46,320 nt of DNA from an uncultured Corynebacterium sp. (GCF_946222985.1 NZ_CAMIFY010000016.1:1-46320); one strand, 5' to 3'; positions 8,549 to 17,960 are shown, numbered from the stretch's first letter. Numbers and translations: made by a program. Notes: generated from the sequence alone by a model not told the origin.

Positions 8549-8725
8549 GTCTCGGCGCCCGCATCGGAGGCCGTGTCGGCGCCGACTCAGGGGATTCGCC
8601 CGCATGCACCGCCTCGCGATCCGCCCGCATGTGCCGCCGGGCCGCCGGGCGCTCCGGCACGGTCATTCACGTAATTACGAAAATGTGGTTCGGAGACCTC
8701 CGTCACACGGGGGATTCACGGACCT

Positions 8726-8834
8726 TGTGGTCAACCCGGGTTTTTCGGTTCACCGAGCTGTGGAGAACCATCACCGGTCTGTGGAAGGATTCGCGAACGG
8801 TGAATTGGTCCACAGAGGCGCACGATCATCCACA
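8726..8834. other. DnaA-box cluster in the dnaA-dnaN spacer (candidate oriC)
   Basis: Box-like sites: 8726-8734 (rc TTGACCACA), 8759-8767 (rc TTCTCCACA), 8780-8788 (rc CCTTCCACA), 8806-8814 (TGGTCCACA) and 8826-8834 (TCATCCACA). None is a perfect TTATCCACA. The 579-base spacer (8549-9127) becomes more AT-rich at 8885-8960, a possible unwinding element. oriC lies between dnaA and dnaN in most actinobacteria. No gene is supported in the spacer. Confidence 0.75.
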
Positions 8835-9127
8835 GATTCATCAACCATCGGCCCACACGTGAATCACCGCCGCGATCAGCGCCGCGAGCCTCGACTCACA
8901 GATTTCACAGCCCCTACTACTCCTTCCGACTATCCATCTCAATCAACGTCCAAGAAAATGGGGCATGTCGACAACTCGATCCGCGCCGTCATCCGAATGA
9001 CGAGATCCGGGAACCGCCGCGAACGCGGCGATGAAACTGGGTTAAGGTTGTGGTTCGATGACCAACCGGCGACGACCGGACGCGGGTTCGCCCGCGGAAC
9101 ATGAAGTTCGACACTCATGGAGGGACG

Positions 9128-10318
9128 ATGGAGCAGACCGACGTGCGACTCCGCGCCGCCAAGGACGATTTGGCCGAAGCGGTCGGATGGGTCGCCCGCA
9201 ATCTGCCGACGCGTCCCACGCAGCCGATTCTCCGGGGCATGGTTTTCGTCGCCGGCGACGACGGCCTCGAGATCGCGGGTTACGACTACGAAGTCTCGAC
9301 TCAGATCCGCATCGCCGCCGAGATCTCCGAGACCGGACGGTTCGCCGTCAACGGCAAGTTGGTCTCCGACATCGTCTCGAAGCTTCCGAACAAGCCGATC
9401 GACATGCATTACGACGGTACGAAGGTACTGGTCACGTGCGGTAAGTCGCGGTTCGAGCTGCCTGCGATGACGCTGGAGGATTACCCGTCGCTGCCGTCGG
9501 TGCCCGCCGCGACCGGCACGATCGACCCGCAATTGTTCACCGAGGCCATCGGCCAGGTGGCCGTGGCCGCCGGCCGCGACGAGACGTTGCCGATGCTCAC
9601 CGGCATCCGCATGGAGACGGAGGGCGACACCGTCACCATGGCGGCGACCGACCGTTTCCGCCTGGCGGTGCGCACGTTCCAGTGGGATCAGATCCCCGAC
9701 GGCAACGCCGAACTTCTCATCCCGGCCAAGACGCTGGCCGACACCGCCCGCTCCCTGGATTCGGGTTCGAGCGAGCCGGTGACCCTGGCGTTCGGCGACG
9801 GATCCGACGGTCGCACCGTCGGCGCCGACGGCCTGCTGGGCATTCTCGCCGACCCGCGCCGGACCACGACTCGCCTGCTCGACGCGGAATTCCCGAAGTT
9901 CCGCCCGCTGCTGCCCAAGCAGCATTCGGCGCTGGCGTCGGTGCGCATCGATCCGCTGCGCGAGGCGATCCGCCGAGTGTCCCTGGTCGCCGACCGCGGC
10001 GCGCAGATCCGCATGGACTTCACCGAAGGCCAGGTCGTCCTGTCTGCCCACGGCGACGAAGCCGGCCGGGCCGAGGAAGTCATCGAGTGCGCCTTCGTCG
10101 GTGAGCCGCTGCTCATCGCCTTCAACCCGGGTTACCTCTCGGATGGCCTGTCGGCGATCCACACCGATCGCGTGGTCATGGGCTTCACCCAGCCGTCGCG
10201 GCCGGCGGTGCTCATCCCCGAACCCGAGGAGCTCCCGGAGATCGGCGAGGACGGCATGTTCCCGAATCCGGACACGGAGTTCACGTACCTGCTGATGCCC
10301 GTCCGCCTGCCGGGCTGA
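9128..10318 (+). CDS. dnaN: DNA polymerase III beta sliding clamp
   Basis: The ring-shaped beta clamp tethers polymerase III to DNA. I choose ATG 9128 (MEQTDVRLRAAKDDLAEAVGWVARNLPTRP), 396 residues, because GGAGG (9119-9123) lies just upstream and the start matches family N-termini. The earlier ATG at 9101 adds nine residues without a ribosome-binding site. Three clamp folds are recognisable: residues 1-120, 121-245 (with ETLPMLTGIRME) and 246 to the end (LPVR-type terminus LLMPVRLPG). recF follows 51 bases later. Confidence 0.96.
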   Translation: MEQTDVRLRAAKDDLAEAVGWVARNLPTRPTQPILRGMVFVAGDDGLEIAGYDYEVSTQIRIAAEISETGRFAVNGKLVSDIVSKLPNKPIDMHYDGTKVLVTCGKSRFELPAMTLEDYPSLPSVPAATGTIDPQLFTEAIGQVAVAAGRDETLPMLTGIRMETEGDTVTMAATDRFRLAVRTFQWDQIPDGNAELLIPAKTLADTARSLDSGSSEPVTLAFGDGSDGRTVGADGLLGILADPRRTTTRLLDAEFPKFRPLLPKQHSALASVRIDPLREAIRRVSLVADRGAQIRMDFTEGQVVLSAHGDEAGRAEEVIECAFVGEPLLIAFNPGYLSDGLSAIHTDRVVMGFTQPSRPAVLIPEPEELPEIGEDGMFPNPDTEFTYLLMPVRLPG

Positions 10319-10369
10319 TCGGGCCCGACGGCCGAAGGGAAGCGGGGCATTCGACCCCGCGATGCCGAC

Positions 10370-11566
10370 ATGTATCTGCGTTCGCTGAGTCTGCGTGATT
10401 TCCGGTCCTGGCCGGACCTGGATCTGACGCTGGAACCCGGCATCACCGTGTTCACCGGGCGCAACGGCTACGGCAAGACGAACATCGTCGAGGCCGTCGG
10501 TTACCTGTCCACGCTGTCGTCGCATCGGGTGTCCACCGATGCGCCGCTGGTCAGGTCCGGTGCCGACAACGCGCGCATCTCGGCCACCGCCGTCAACGAC
10601 GGCCGCGAGCTCACCGCGCACGTGCTCATCAACCCGCACCGCGCCAACCTCGGCCAGCTCAATCGCACGAGATTGCGCAGTCCACGCGAGTTGCTGGGCA
10701 CGGTGCGCGCGGTGTTCTTCGCCCCCGAGGACCTGGAACTGGTCAAGGGAGAGCCGGCCCAGCGCCGTCGCTACCTCGACGATCTCCTCGCCGTGCGGCG
10801 CCCGCGGTTGGCCGGCGCGCGCCTCGAATACGACCGCATCCTGCGGCAACGCAACGCACTGCTCAAAACGGCGGGCGGATCGCTGCGCCGCGGATACTCC
10901 TCGGCCGAAGGCCAGGCCGCGCTGGCCACGCTGGACAGTTGGGACGCGCAGTTGGCGCAGGTCGGCGCGATCATCACGGCCGCGCGCATCGGACTGGTCC
11001 GCGAACTGGCCCCGCGCGTGGTCGAGGCCTACGCCACCCTGGCGCCGTCGTCGCGGCCGGCCACCGTCGAATACCGGACGAAACTGCCGGTCGACGATCT
11101 TCCCGACGATCCCGCGGTCATCGAGGCGCTGCTGCTCACCGAGCTCGGATCCCGCCGGACCCGTGAGATCGAACGCGGCATCAGCCTCGTCGGACCGCAT
11201 CGCGACGATCTGGCCCTCAACCTCGGCTCCGAGGCGGCGAAGGGTTTCGCCAGTCACGGCGAGACCTGGTCTTTCGCTCTGTCGCTGCGCCTGGCCGCCT
11301 ACCTGCTGCTGCGCGAGGAGGGACCGGATCCTGTCCTGGTCCTCGACGACGTCTTCGCCGAGCTCGACCGTCATCGACGCGAGGCGCTGGTGGAGATCGC
11401 CATGCGCGCCGAACAGGTGCTGATCACCTCGGCCGTCGGCGAGGAACTGCCCGAAGGGTTGGCCGGGGCCGATCACCTGGCCACGCACGTGGTCACCGTC
11501 GCCGACACGGACAAGGGCAGGATTTCGCTTCTCGACGAGCACCTCCATGAAGGTGATCCCTCGTGA
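10370..11566 (+). CDS. recF: DNA replication and repair protein RecF
   Basis: RecF is an SMC-like ATPase that helps load RecA at gapped DNA. The 398-residue protein shows LSLRDFRSWPDLDL, Walker A GRNGYGKTN near 30-38, the family segment FFAPEDLELVKGEPAQRRRYLDDL near 121-144, the signature-type segment SLVGPHRDDL and Walker B LVLDDVFAELD. Two short linker regions are Arg/Ala-rich. The final codons overlap the dciA start in a GTGA arrangement, so recF and dciA are translationally coupled. Confidence 0.95.
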   Translation: MYLRSLSLRDFRSWPDLDLTLEPGITVFTGRNGYGKTNIVEAVGYLSTLSSHRVSTDAPLVRSGADNARISATAVNDGRELTAHVLINPHRANLGQLNRTRLRSPRELLGTVRAVFFAPEDLELVKGEPAQRRRYLDDLLAVRRPRLAGARLEYDRILRQRNALLKTAGGSLRRGYSSAEGQAALATLDSWDAQLAQVGAIITAARIGLVRELAPRVVEAYATLAPSSRPATVEYRTKLPVDDLPDDPAVIEALLLTELGSRRTREIERGISLVGPHRDDLALNLGSEAAKGFASHGETWSFALSLRLAAYLLLREEGPDPVLVLDDVFAELDRHRREALVEIAMRAEQVLITSAVGEELPEGLAGADHLATHVVTVADTDKGRISLLDEHLHEGDPS

Positions 11567-12195
11567 CCACCGGGAACGACGGCGACTCGAAGGACCTGGT
11601 GGGGGAGATCTTCGACAGGATGCGCTCGACGGCGAAAACCGGGGGCAAGCACCCGCCGTCGCTCCAGCGTCCGCCGAGGAAGAACTCCGGATTCACGCTC
11701 GACGCCGGGCCCGGCGTCGTCAAGCAAGGGGAAGAGAAAACCGACGAATCCGGTCAACGCGTCGTGCGCGACTACGCGGGCACCCGGGTCCCGGAATCCC
11801 TGCTCCATCGCAACGGCATCCGCATTCGTCGGCGCTACGACCGCAGTCCCACCGCATTCGGCTCCATCTTGTCGGGTCAGGCCAATGAACGAGGGTGGCG
11901 ACGGAATCTCGCCAACGGGATGATCATGTCCCGGTGGTCGGAGATCGTCGGCGAGACCATCGCCGAACACGCCGAGGTCGTCGAATTCAAGGAAGGCACG
12001 CTGGTCGTGCAGTGTTCCTCGAGCACGTGGGCGACCCAGCTGCGGCTGGCGCAGTCGAAGATCCTGCGCACCATCGCCGAGGAAGTCGGCGACGGCGTGG
12101 TGGAGAAGCTGCACATCAAGGGCCCGGCGGGTCCGAACTGGTCGAAGGGCCGCTTGCGGGTGAAGGGACGCGGCCCGCGCGACACCTACGGGTGA
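11563..12195 (+). CDS. dciA: DciA-type helicase-loader family protein (DUF721)
   Basis: DUF721/DciA proteins interact with the replicative helicase DnaB and are the ancestral helicase operators in bacteria without DnaC/DnaI. The 210-residue product starts at GTG 11563 inside the recF stop. Residues 1-115 are hydrophilic and poorly ordered. The DUF721 core follows: WSEIVGETIAEHAEVVEFKEGTLVV, STWATQLRL and KILRTIAEEVGDGVVEKLHIKGP, a KH-like fold. The C-terminus is basic. Position between recF and gyrB is the usual one in actinobacteria. Confidence 0.88.
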   Translation: MTTGNDGDSKDLVGEIFDRMRSTAKTGGKHPPSLQRPPRKNSGFTLDAGPGVVKQGEEKTDESGQRVVRDYAGTRVPESLLHRNGIRIRRRYDRSPTAFGSILSGQANERGWRRNLANGMIMSRWSEIVGETIAEHAEVVEFKEGTLVVQCSSSTWATQLRLAQSKILRTIAEEVGDGVVEKLHIKGPAGPNWSKGRLRVKGRGPRDTYG

Positions 12196-12370
12196 GCGCG
12201 GCGCCCGGAGAGGCCCCGGAAAGCGCCGAACGACGAATGCCGGGCATGAGATTCCGCGAAAATCGGCGCTGAACGCCTTTTTCCCGCCACCTGATGCGTG
12301 TTCCGTGGGGGCCTACGGGGTAAGATGGGGCGGTATATCAAGCGCACCAACAAAGGGAGACCGTTCCACA

Positions 12371-14428
12371 GTGGCTGCCACCGAAAACCATTACGACGCC
12401 TCATCGATCACCATCCTCGAGGGGCTCGAGGCCGTACGCAAACGCCCGGGCATGTACATCGGCTCGACCGGCGAACGCGGCCTGCATCACCTGGTGTGGG
12501 AAGTCGTGGACAACTCCGTCGACGAGGCGATGGCCGGCTACGCCTCGGAGGTGCAGGTTACGCTGCTGAAGGACGGTGGCGTCGAGGTCATCGACGATGG
12601 CCGTGGCATCCCCGTCGAGATGCACCCGTCGGGTGCGCCGACCGTCCAGGTCGTCATGACCCAGCTCCACGCCGGCGGCAAGTTCGACTCCGAGTCCTAC
12701 GCCGTCTCCGGCGGTCTGCACGGCGTCGGCATCTCCGTGGTCAACGCGCTGTCGACGCGGGTCGAGGCCGAGATCGTGCGCGACGGCCACACCTGGTTCC
12801 AGAACTTCAACACCGCGGTTCCCGAGGAACTGCAGCAGGGCAAGAAGTCGCGCGGCTCCGGCACCACCATCCGGTTCTGGCCGGACGCCGAGATCTTCGA
12901 GACCACCGAGTTCAACTTCGAGACGATTTCGCGTCGTCTCCGTGAGATGGCCTTCCTGAACAAGGGTCTGACCATCACGCTGATCGACCGTCGCGTGTCG
13001 GAGGAGGAGCTCGAGGCCGAGGCCCTGGCCGAGCAGGCCGAGAGCGAGTCGGCCGAGTTGGTGGAGGACGCCGACGGCAAGCTGGTCGAGGATGCCGGCA
13101 CTCCGGAGGAGACGAAGAAGCCGAAGAAGCCGCGCGAGAAGAAGAAGGTCTACCACTTCCCGAACGGTCTGCAGGATTACGTCGAGTCGCTGAACAAGTC
13201 GAAGAACGTCATCCACCCGTCGATCATCGGGTTCGAGGCCGGCGGCCAGGGCCACGAGGTCGAGATCGCGATGCAGTGGAACAGCGGTTACTCGGAGTCG
13301 GTGCACACCTTCGCCAACACGATCAACACGATCGAGGGCGGCACGCACGAGGAGGGCTTCCGGTCGGCGCTGACCTCGCTGATGAACCGGTACGCCCGCG
13401 AGCACAAGCTGCTCAAGGACAAGGACGCCAACCTTTCCGGCGAGGATGCCCGCGAGGGTCTCGCCGCCGTCATTTCGGTGCGCGTCGCGGACCCGCAGTT
13501 CGAGGGCCAGACGAAGACGAAGCTCGGCAACACCGAGATCCGTTCCTTCGTCCAGCGCATGACCAACGAGCACATCGCCCACTGGCTGGAGGCCAATCCG
13601 GCGGAGGCGAAGGCCATCGTCAACAAGGCGATCGCATCGGCCCAGGCCCGCCAGGCGGCCCGCAAGGCCCGTGACCTGGTGCGCCGCAAGTCGGCGACGG
13701 ACCTCGGCGGCCTGCCGGGCAAGCTCGCCGATTGCCGTTCGAAGGATCCGATCAAGTCGGAGTTGTTCATCGTGGAGGGCGACTCGGCCGGTGGTTCGGC
13801 CAAGTCGGGCCGCAACTCGATGTTCCAGGCGATCCTGCCGCTGCGCGGCAAGATCCTCAACGTCGAGAAGGCGCGTCTGGACAAGACGCTGAAGAACGCC
13901 GAGGTCCAGGCGATCATCACGGCGCTGGGCACCGGCATCCACGACGAGTTCGACGTCGCCAAGCTGCGCTATCACAAGATCGTGCTGATGGCCGACGCCG
14001 ACGTCGACGGCCAGCACATCGCGACGCTGCTGCTCACGCTGCTGTTCCGCCTGATGCGTCCGCTCATCGAGGACGGTCACGTCTACCTGGCCCAGCCGCC
14101 GCTGTACAAGCTCAAGTGGGGCAAGGGCGAGCCGGATTACGCCTACTCCGACGCCGAGCGCGACGAGATGGTCGCCGTCGGCCTCGCCGCCGGCCGCAAG
14201 ATCAACAAGGACGACGGCATCCAGCGCTACAAGGGCCTCGGCGAGATGAACGCCTCGGAGCTGTGGGAGACCACCATGGATCCGACGAACCGCGTGCTGC
14301 GTCAGGTCGCGCTCGAGGATGCGCAGAAGGCCGACGAGCTGTTCACCATTCTCATGGGCGATGACGTGGCTTCGCGCCGTTCCTTCATCACCCGCAACGC
14401 GAAGGACGTCCGCTTCCTCGACGTCTAG
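12371..14428 (+). CDS. gyrB: DNA gyrase subunit B
   Basis: GyrB supplies the ATPase and part of the cleavage core of gyrase. Start GTG 12371 (VAATENHYDASSITILEGLEAVRKRPGMYIGS) follows AGGGAG by 11 bases, giving 685 residues. The GHKL ATPase shows EVVDNSVDEAMAGYA and the glycine-rich GGLHGVGISVVNAL. A charged Glu/Ala/Lys insertion lies at about 210-256 (EEELEAEALAEQAESES onward), then FPNGLQDYVESL. TOPRIM motifs EGDSAGGSA (near 467) and DADVDGQHI (near 541) are intact, as is YKGLGEMN near the end. A strong terminator follows. Confidence 0.97.
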   Translation: MAATENHYDASSITILEGLEAVRKRPGMYIGSTGERGLHHLVWEVVDNSVDEAMAGYASEVQVTLLKDGGVEVIDDGRGIPVEMHPSGAPTVQVVMTQLHAGGKFDSESYAVSGGLHGVGISVVNALSTRVEAEIVRDGHTWFQNFNTAVPEELQQGKKSRGSGTTIRFWPDAEIFETTEFNFETISRRLREMAFLNKGLTITLIDRRVSEEELEAEALAEQAESESAELVEDADGKLVEDAGTPEETKKPKKPREKKKVYHFPNGLQDYVESLNKSKNVIHPSIIGFEAGGQGHEVEIAMQWNSGYSESVHTFANTINTIEGGTHEEGFRSALTSLMNRYAREHKLLKDKDANLSGEDAREGLAAVISVRVADPQFEGQTKTKLGNTEIRSFVQRMTNEHIAHWLEANPAEAKAIVNKAIASAQARQAARKARDLVRRKSATDLGGLPGKLADCRSKDPIKSELFIVEGDSAGGSAKSGRNSMFQAILPLRGKILNVEKARLDKTLKNAEVQAIITALGTGIHDEFDVAKLRYHKIVLMADADVDGQHIATLLLTLLFRLMRPLIEDGHVYLAQPPLYKLKWGKGEPDYAYSDAERDEMVAVGLAAGRKINKDDGIQRYKGLGEMNASELWETTMDPTNRVLRQVALEDAQKADELFTILMGDDVASRRSFITRNAKDVRFLDV

Positions 14429-14443
14429 GCTTCGCGTTCCACG

Positions 14444-14475
14444 ACCCCGGTGCACCAAGAGTGCACCGGGGTTTC
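14444..14475 (+). terminator. intrinsic terminator after gyrB
   Basis: Perfect 12-bp stem accccggtgcac (14444-14455) / gtgcaccggggt (14461-14472) with a five-base loop and trailing T residues, 15 bases after the gyrB stop. Confidence 0.9.
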
Positions 14476-14554
14476 GTGCGTCGATGTCCCCCGTGGGTTG
14501 ATCTCGCACGGCCAGGACCGGCGTCGAACTGGTGCTTTGCGACGGTCATGGGAC

Positions 14555-14606
14555 AGCGCCCATCATCGTGGACCACGATCATCGTGGTCGATCAATGATG
14601 GGCGCT
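14555..14606. repeat. nested inverted repeat, probable terminator of the lipase gene
   Basis: Outer arms agcgcccatcat (14555-14566) and atgatgggcgct (14595-14606) are perfect. Inside them gaccacgat (14571-14579) pairs with atcgtggtc (14581-14589). No T-run follows on either strand. It lies about 60 bases past the lipase stop, so it may end leftward transcripts or form a cruciform. Confidence 0.6.
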
Positions 14607-14664
14607 TGAGTGTTCGCGCGGATAATCAGTCGGAACGTGCCGAAACTCGGAAACTTCCCGAATC

Positions 14665-16119
14665 TCAGAGACTCCCGAAATCTCCGGATCCGCCGGATCC
14701 CGCCGAACCGGCCGGGGTCGCGGCGCAGGCGCCCTGTACCGGGGCGTCGTTGAACATCGACAGGATGAACGTCACGCCGAACGGGGCGCCGGAGACGGCC
14801 TGCGCGAAGTGATTGTAGGTCTCGATCTTCGGCAGGATGTCGTCGCGGTAGAACACCTCGCCGCCGTTGGCGCACCAGTTGCCCGCCAGCGTCTTGGCCT
14901 ACTCGTACTCGACGTTGAGGTCGTGGCGGCCCGAGACGATCATCGTCGGCGCCACCGGGGTGCCGTGGCCGATGAACTGATCCTCCATCGCCTGCCGGCC
15001 GGAGGGGATGTCGGCCAGGGTGTCGTCGAGGGAGAATCCGCCTTCGGTCCACTCGTTGGTGGTCTGGTAGCCGTACGTGCTGGTGATCTCGTCGGTGCAC
15101 ATCGTGGCGAGGTCGGCCAGCGCCGCCTTGCCCTTGTCGTTCATGCGCGCGTCGACGACGGGGGCGAGCTCGGGATAGCGGGCCGTCAACCCGTTGATGG
15201 TGAACCCGATCGCGCCGACCAGGTCGGATCCGTCGATGTTGCGCTGCACCGCATCGAGGTCGGCCGGCGGTGCGGAGGCGTAGGCGGCCGCGACGGCAAG
15301 CTCGGGGGCGTAGGCCGCGGCCTCTTCGACGGCGGCCGCGGAAGCGCCGCCGCCCTGCGAATGACCGTAGAAGGCGACCTTGCCGGGCGCCCCGCCGGCG
15401 GCACCGACGAGCTCGTGGGCGGCACGCGCACCGTCGAGCATGGCGTGGGCCTGCTCGGCGCGGTTCATGTACGTGTGCATTCCGGGGGTGCCCATGCCGA
15501 CGTAGTCGGTGACGAAGACGCGCACGCCGGCGGAGGCGAAGACCCAGTCGTAGATGCCCTCGAGGTTGACCAGTCGACCCGAGGTGAACGGATCGGCCTG
15601 GTTCTCCAACGGCCAGTTGCGCGACGGCGCGCACTTGTCGTCCTGGCCGACCGTGCCGCGCCCGATGACCACGGTCGGGCGTTCCCCGACTCCGGTCCAG
15701 GGCACCGACGGTTCGACCATGTAGCCGCTGACCGGGATGGGGGTTCCGTGCATGTCGGTGGTGGAGTACAGCACCTTCGTCACCGAGGAGGGCAGCGGGT
15801 AGTCGAGTTCGGCGGGCATGGGGGCGGTGTCGGCGGGAGCCGTGCGCAGGATCGATCCCGGGGCGCCCGCGGTGACGGTGGAGGTGTCGTAGAAGGACTC
15901 GTCGATGGGCGGCGACGCATCCGCGGAGCCGGCCGACCCGGTCGAGCCGGTTCCGTCGGCGGGACCCCCGCCCTCGGAGGACCCCGGAAGTTCCGGAAAT
16001 TCGGGGAGGTTCGGTGCGGCGGAGGCGGGAACCAGGGTTCCGCCGATCGTCATCGCTGTGGCCAGGATCGTGAGGGCGGTTCGTCGCCGGAATGCTCGAG
16101 GGGATCGCATGGGTCGCAT
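14665..16119 (-). pseudogene. secreted lipase (secretory lipase/LIP-type), interrupted by an in-frame amber codon
   Basis: The frame from ATG 16119 encodes a signal peptide (RRTALTILATAMTIGGTLVPASAAP), a Pro/Gly/Ser spacer, then a serine lipase with nucleophile elbow GHSQGG and the acid-loop segment SGRHDLNVEYE. At 14899-14901 the frame meets TAG. The same frame continues without another stop for 78 codons with clear lipase sequence (AKTLAGNWCANGGEVFYRDD, then IETYNHFAQAVSG). The ancestral codon was probably CAG (Gln). The visible product of 406 residues would lack the C-terminal segment whose YNHF histidine is the likely catalytic His, so it should be inactive unless read through. Family function: ester/triacylglycerol hydrolysis outside the membrane. 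Confidence 0.85.
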
Positions 16120-16238
16120 TATTTAGGAATGGAAACTACGCGGGGAGGCATTCGCGCAAATGCGTTTCCCAGCGGTCGTTTCGACCCCGACCGGGGGAGG
16201 GGACGCGCCGCGATCGGCGACACGACATTGGACAGCAT

Positions 16239-16267
16239 TGTCGCTTCGCGCCGTCCGGCGATAACGT
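16239..16267 (+). promoter_or_regulatory. promoter for a leaderless hydrolase transcript
   Basis: A -35 TTGTCG (16239-16244) and -10 TAACGT (16262-16267) are separated by 17 bases. Seven bases separate the -10 from GTG 16275, the spacing expected when transcription starts at the start codon. No Shine-Dalgarno is present. Confidence 0.55.
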
Positions 16268-16274
16268 ATCGCCC

Positions 16275-17282
16275 GTGAACGAACATGAAGTGCAGGCGAA
16301 CCCCGGCGACGGCCGGTCCGGAGACGATGGCGCGACGGATGCCACGGAGACTCCCGGCGACGTCGTCGCGGGTGCCGACGGCGAGCGCGTCGAACCGGTC
16401 GCCCGCACGCGGGAAGAGCCGGAGATGACCGAACGAGTGCTTCTCGACGGCTCCGTCACCCCGATGCAGCTGCACCGTCCCAAGAGCGAGCCGCGCGCGA
16501 TCGTGGTGTTCTTCCCCGGTTTCGGCATGGGTGCGCGCTACTACTGGCCGATGGCACAGGAACTGCGCGATCGCGGTTACGCGGTGCTGGTCTCCGAGCT
16601 CCACGGCCAGGGCGGCCAGACGGCGAAGGCGACCCGGCGCCACCAGTGGGGCTACCACGAGCAGGCCGCCATCGACTTTCCGGCCGCCGTCGCCGCGGCC
16701 CGCAAGGAGTTCGAGGTCGACGGCGAGCGGTTGCCGGTGTACCTGATGTGCCATTCCATGGGCGGGCAGATCGGTTCGCTGTACCTGTCGCGCCCGGAGG
16801 CCGACGTCGACGGAATGATCACCGTCGGTTCGGGCACCCCGCACTACATCCGGTTCGCCGGCGCCGAGTACCTCCGCCTGTGCTGGGGCGGCCCCGTGAT
16901 GTGGACGGTGGCCACCGCGCTGGGATATTGGCCCGCAGGACCTCTTGACCTGGCCCGATACGGACGCCAGTCGGGCCGCCACGTCCGCGAGTGGGCGATG
17001 TTCGCCCGCAACGGTCGCCTGTACCCGACGAAGGCCGATCAGGATTACGAGGAGAAGCTGCGCGAGGTCACCACGCCGGTGCTCATGCTCACCTGCGACG
17101 GCGACCGGGACTGCACGCCCGATTCGGCGATGGACCTGGCGCGGCGCCTTCCCCAAGCGGCGCGATTCGAATTCGTCGACCGCCGTCTCGGCCACAACCG
17201 CTGGGCGCGGGAACCCGATGCCGTGGTCGATCGCTTCGAGAAGTGGCTCGACGAGCTCGACGCCGGCGTCGCCTGGCCCTGA
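16275..17282 (+). CDS. alpha/beta hydrolase family protein
   Basis: The 335-residue product is a soluble alpha/beta hydrolase: VVFFPGFGMGARYYWPMAQELRDRGY (oxyanion-hole region), nucleophile motif CHSMGG near 159-164, an Asp-containing strand MLTCDGDRDCTPDSA, and a C-terminal GHNRW providing the likely catalytic His. The substrate cannot be told. GTG 16275 is chosen because a well-spaced promoter suggests leaderless translation; it adds about 50 acidic low-complexity residues. The internal ATG at 16425 (MTERVLLDGSV) would give a more usual N-terminus and cannot be excluded. It is divergent from the broken lipase. Confidence 0.8.
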   Translation: MNEHEVQANPGDGRSGDDGATDATETPGDVVAGADGERVEPVARTREEPEMTERVLLDGSVTPMQLHRPKSEPRAIVVFFPGFGMGARYYWPMAQELRDRGYAVLVSELHGQGGQTAKATRRHQWGYHEQAAIDFPAAVAAARKEFEVDGERLPVYLMCHSMGGQIGSLYLSRPEADVDGMITVGSGTPHYIRFAGAEYLRLCWGGPVMWTVATALGYWPAGPLDLARYGRQSGRHVREWAMFARNGRLYPTKADQDYEEKLREVTTPVLMLTCDGDRDCTPDSAMDLARRLPQAARFEFVDRRLGHNRWAREPDAVVDRFEKWLDELDAGVAWP

Positions 17283-17334
17283 TCCGGGCCTGATCCGGGG
17301 GAGGTGCGTGCGGCCGGGAGCCGATCGACCCCGG

Positions 17335-17715
17335 TCAGTGCGTCGTGAGCCGAACGCCCGCCAGTGCGGCGGCGCGGTCGAGTGACGCGTGATCGCCGGT
17401 CAGCCGCGTGCGCACCAGGACGGCGACCACCGCGAAGGCGTCGTTGCCGCGGTCGAGGGGTTTGAGCCGGCGCAGGGCGTCGGCCATCGCGCGGCTGCGC
17501 GCGGCCTCGGCGTCGGGGGAGCGGACGGCACCCGTCGTCCCGGCACCCGCCGTCCCGGTGATCGGCGGGTCATGGACGTCGACCCCGGCGATCATGCCGC
17601 CGGCCGCGCCCGCGGCGGCGGTCAACGCCCACGGGCGCACGACGCGGACGCCGTCGAACTCCGGCAGCAGCTCGGCCAGCACGTCGACGACGGCGACGAG
17701 ATCCTCGGCGGTCAT
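17335..17715 (-). CDS. small Doc/Fic-like protein, possible toxin partner of the upstream ribbon-helix-helix gene
   Basis: The 126-residue product starts at ATG 17715, ten bases after the preceding gene. It resembles the small Doc (death-on-curing) fold only loosely: an N-terminal TAEDLVAVVDVLAEL helix and a segment RRLKPLDRGNDAFAVVAVLVRTRLTG where a Doc protein would carry HPFxDGNKR. If homologous, the catalytic His is Lys and the GNKR part is degraded, so AMPylation or phosphorylation activity is unlikely. A Gly/Thr/Ala-rich stretch lies in the middle. The assignment rests on the gene pair and this weak motif. Confidence 0.5.
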   Translation of the reverse strand: MTAEDLVAVVDVLAELLPEFDGVRVVRPWALTAAAGAAGGMIAGVDVHDPPITGTAGAGTTGAVRSPDAEAARSRAMADALRRLKPLDRGNDAFAVVAVLVRTRLTGDHASLDRAAALAGVRLTTH

Positions 17716-17725
17716 CGGCTCCGCC

Positions 17726-17938
17726 TCACTTCGCCAGCCGACGCAGCACCACGGCGTTGGCCTCCACGGTTTCGGCCGCGAGCATCCGCACCTCCGCGTC
17801 GCGCACCGCCCGGGCCGCCGCGTCGACGATCGCCCTGCGCGCGGCCTCCTGCTTCGAGGTGCCCTTGGTTCCCGCCAACATGGTCAGCGCCCGATCCTCT
17901 TCCGGCGTCAGCCGCAACGTCATCGCCATGGGCCCCAC
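17726..17938 (-). CDS. ribbon-helix-helix DNA-binding protein (antitoxin-like)
   Basis: The 70-residue protein contains MTLRLTPEEDRALTMLAGTKGTSKQEAARRAIVDAA, the strand-helix-helix pattern of Arc/MetJ-type repressors, with an Ala-rich C-terminal helix that could hold the partner protein. Three possible starts lie close together (17938, 17929, 17923); I use the longest. The pair with the 126-residue gene 10 bases downstream has antitoxin-toxin layout. A palindrome just upstream is a likely autoregulatory operator. Confidence 0.7.
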   Translation of the reverse strand: MGPMAMTLRLTPEEDRALTMLAGTKGTSKQEAARRAIVDAAARAVRDAEVRMLAAETVEANAVVLRRLAK

Positions 17939-17960
17939 GATACCCGCGATCGCGGCAAAT

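Noticed and set aside
8939..11548. 869-codon minus-strand open frame opposite dnaN and recF
   Set aside because: Antisense shadow of two clear genes; Arg/Gln/His-rich without motifs.
12401..14509. 702-codon minus-strand open frame opposite gyrB
   Set aside because: Mirror of gyrB codon bias, not a protein-like sequence.
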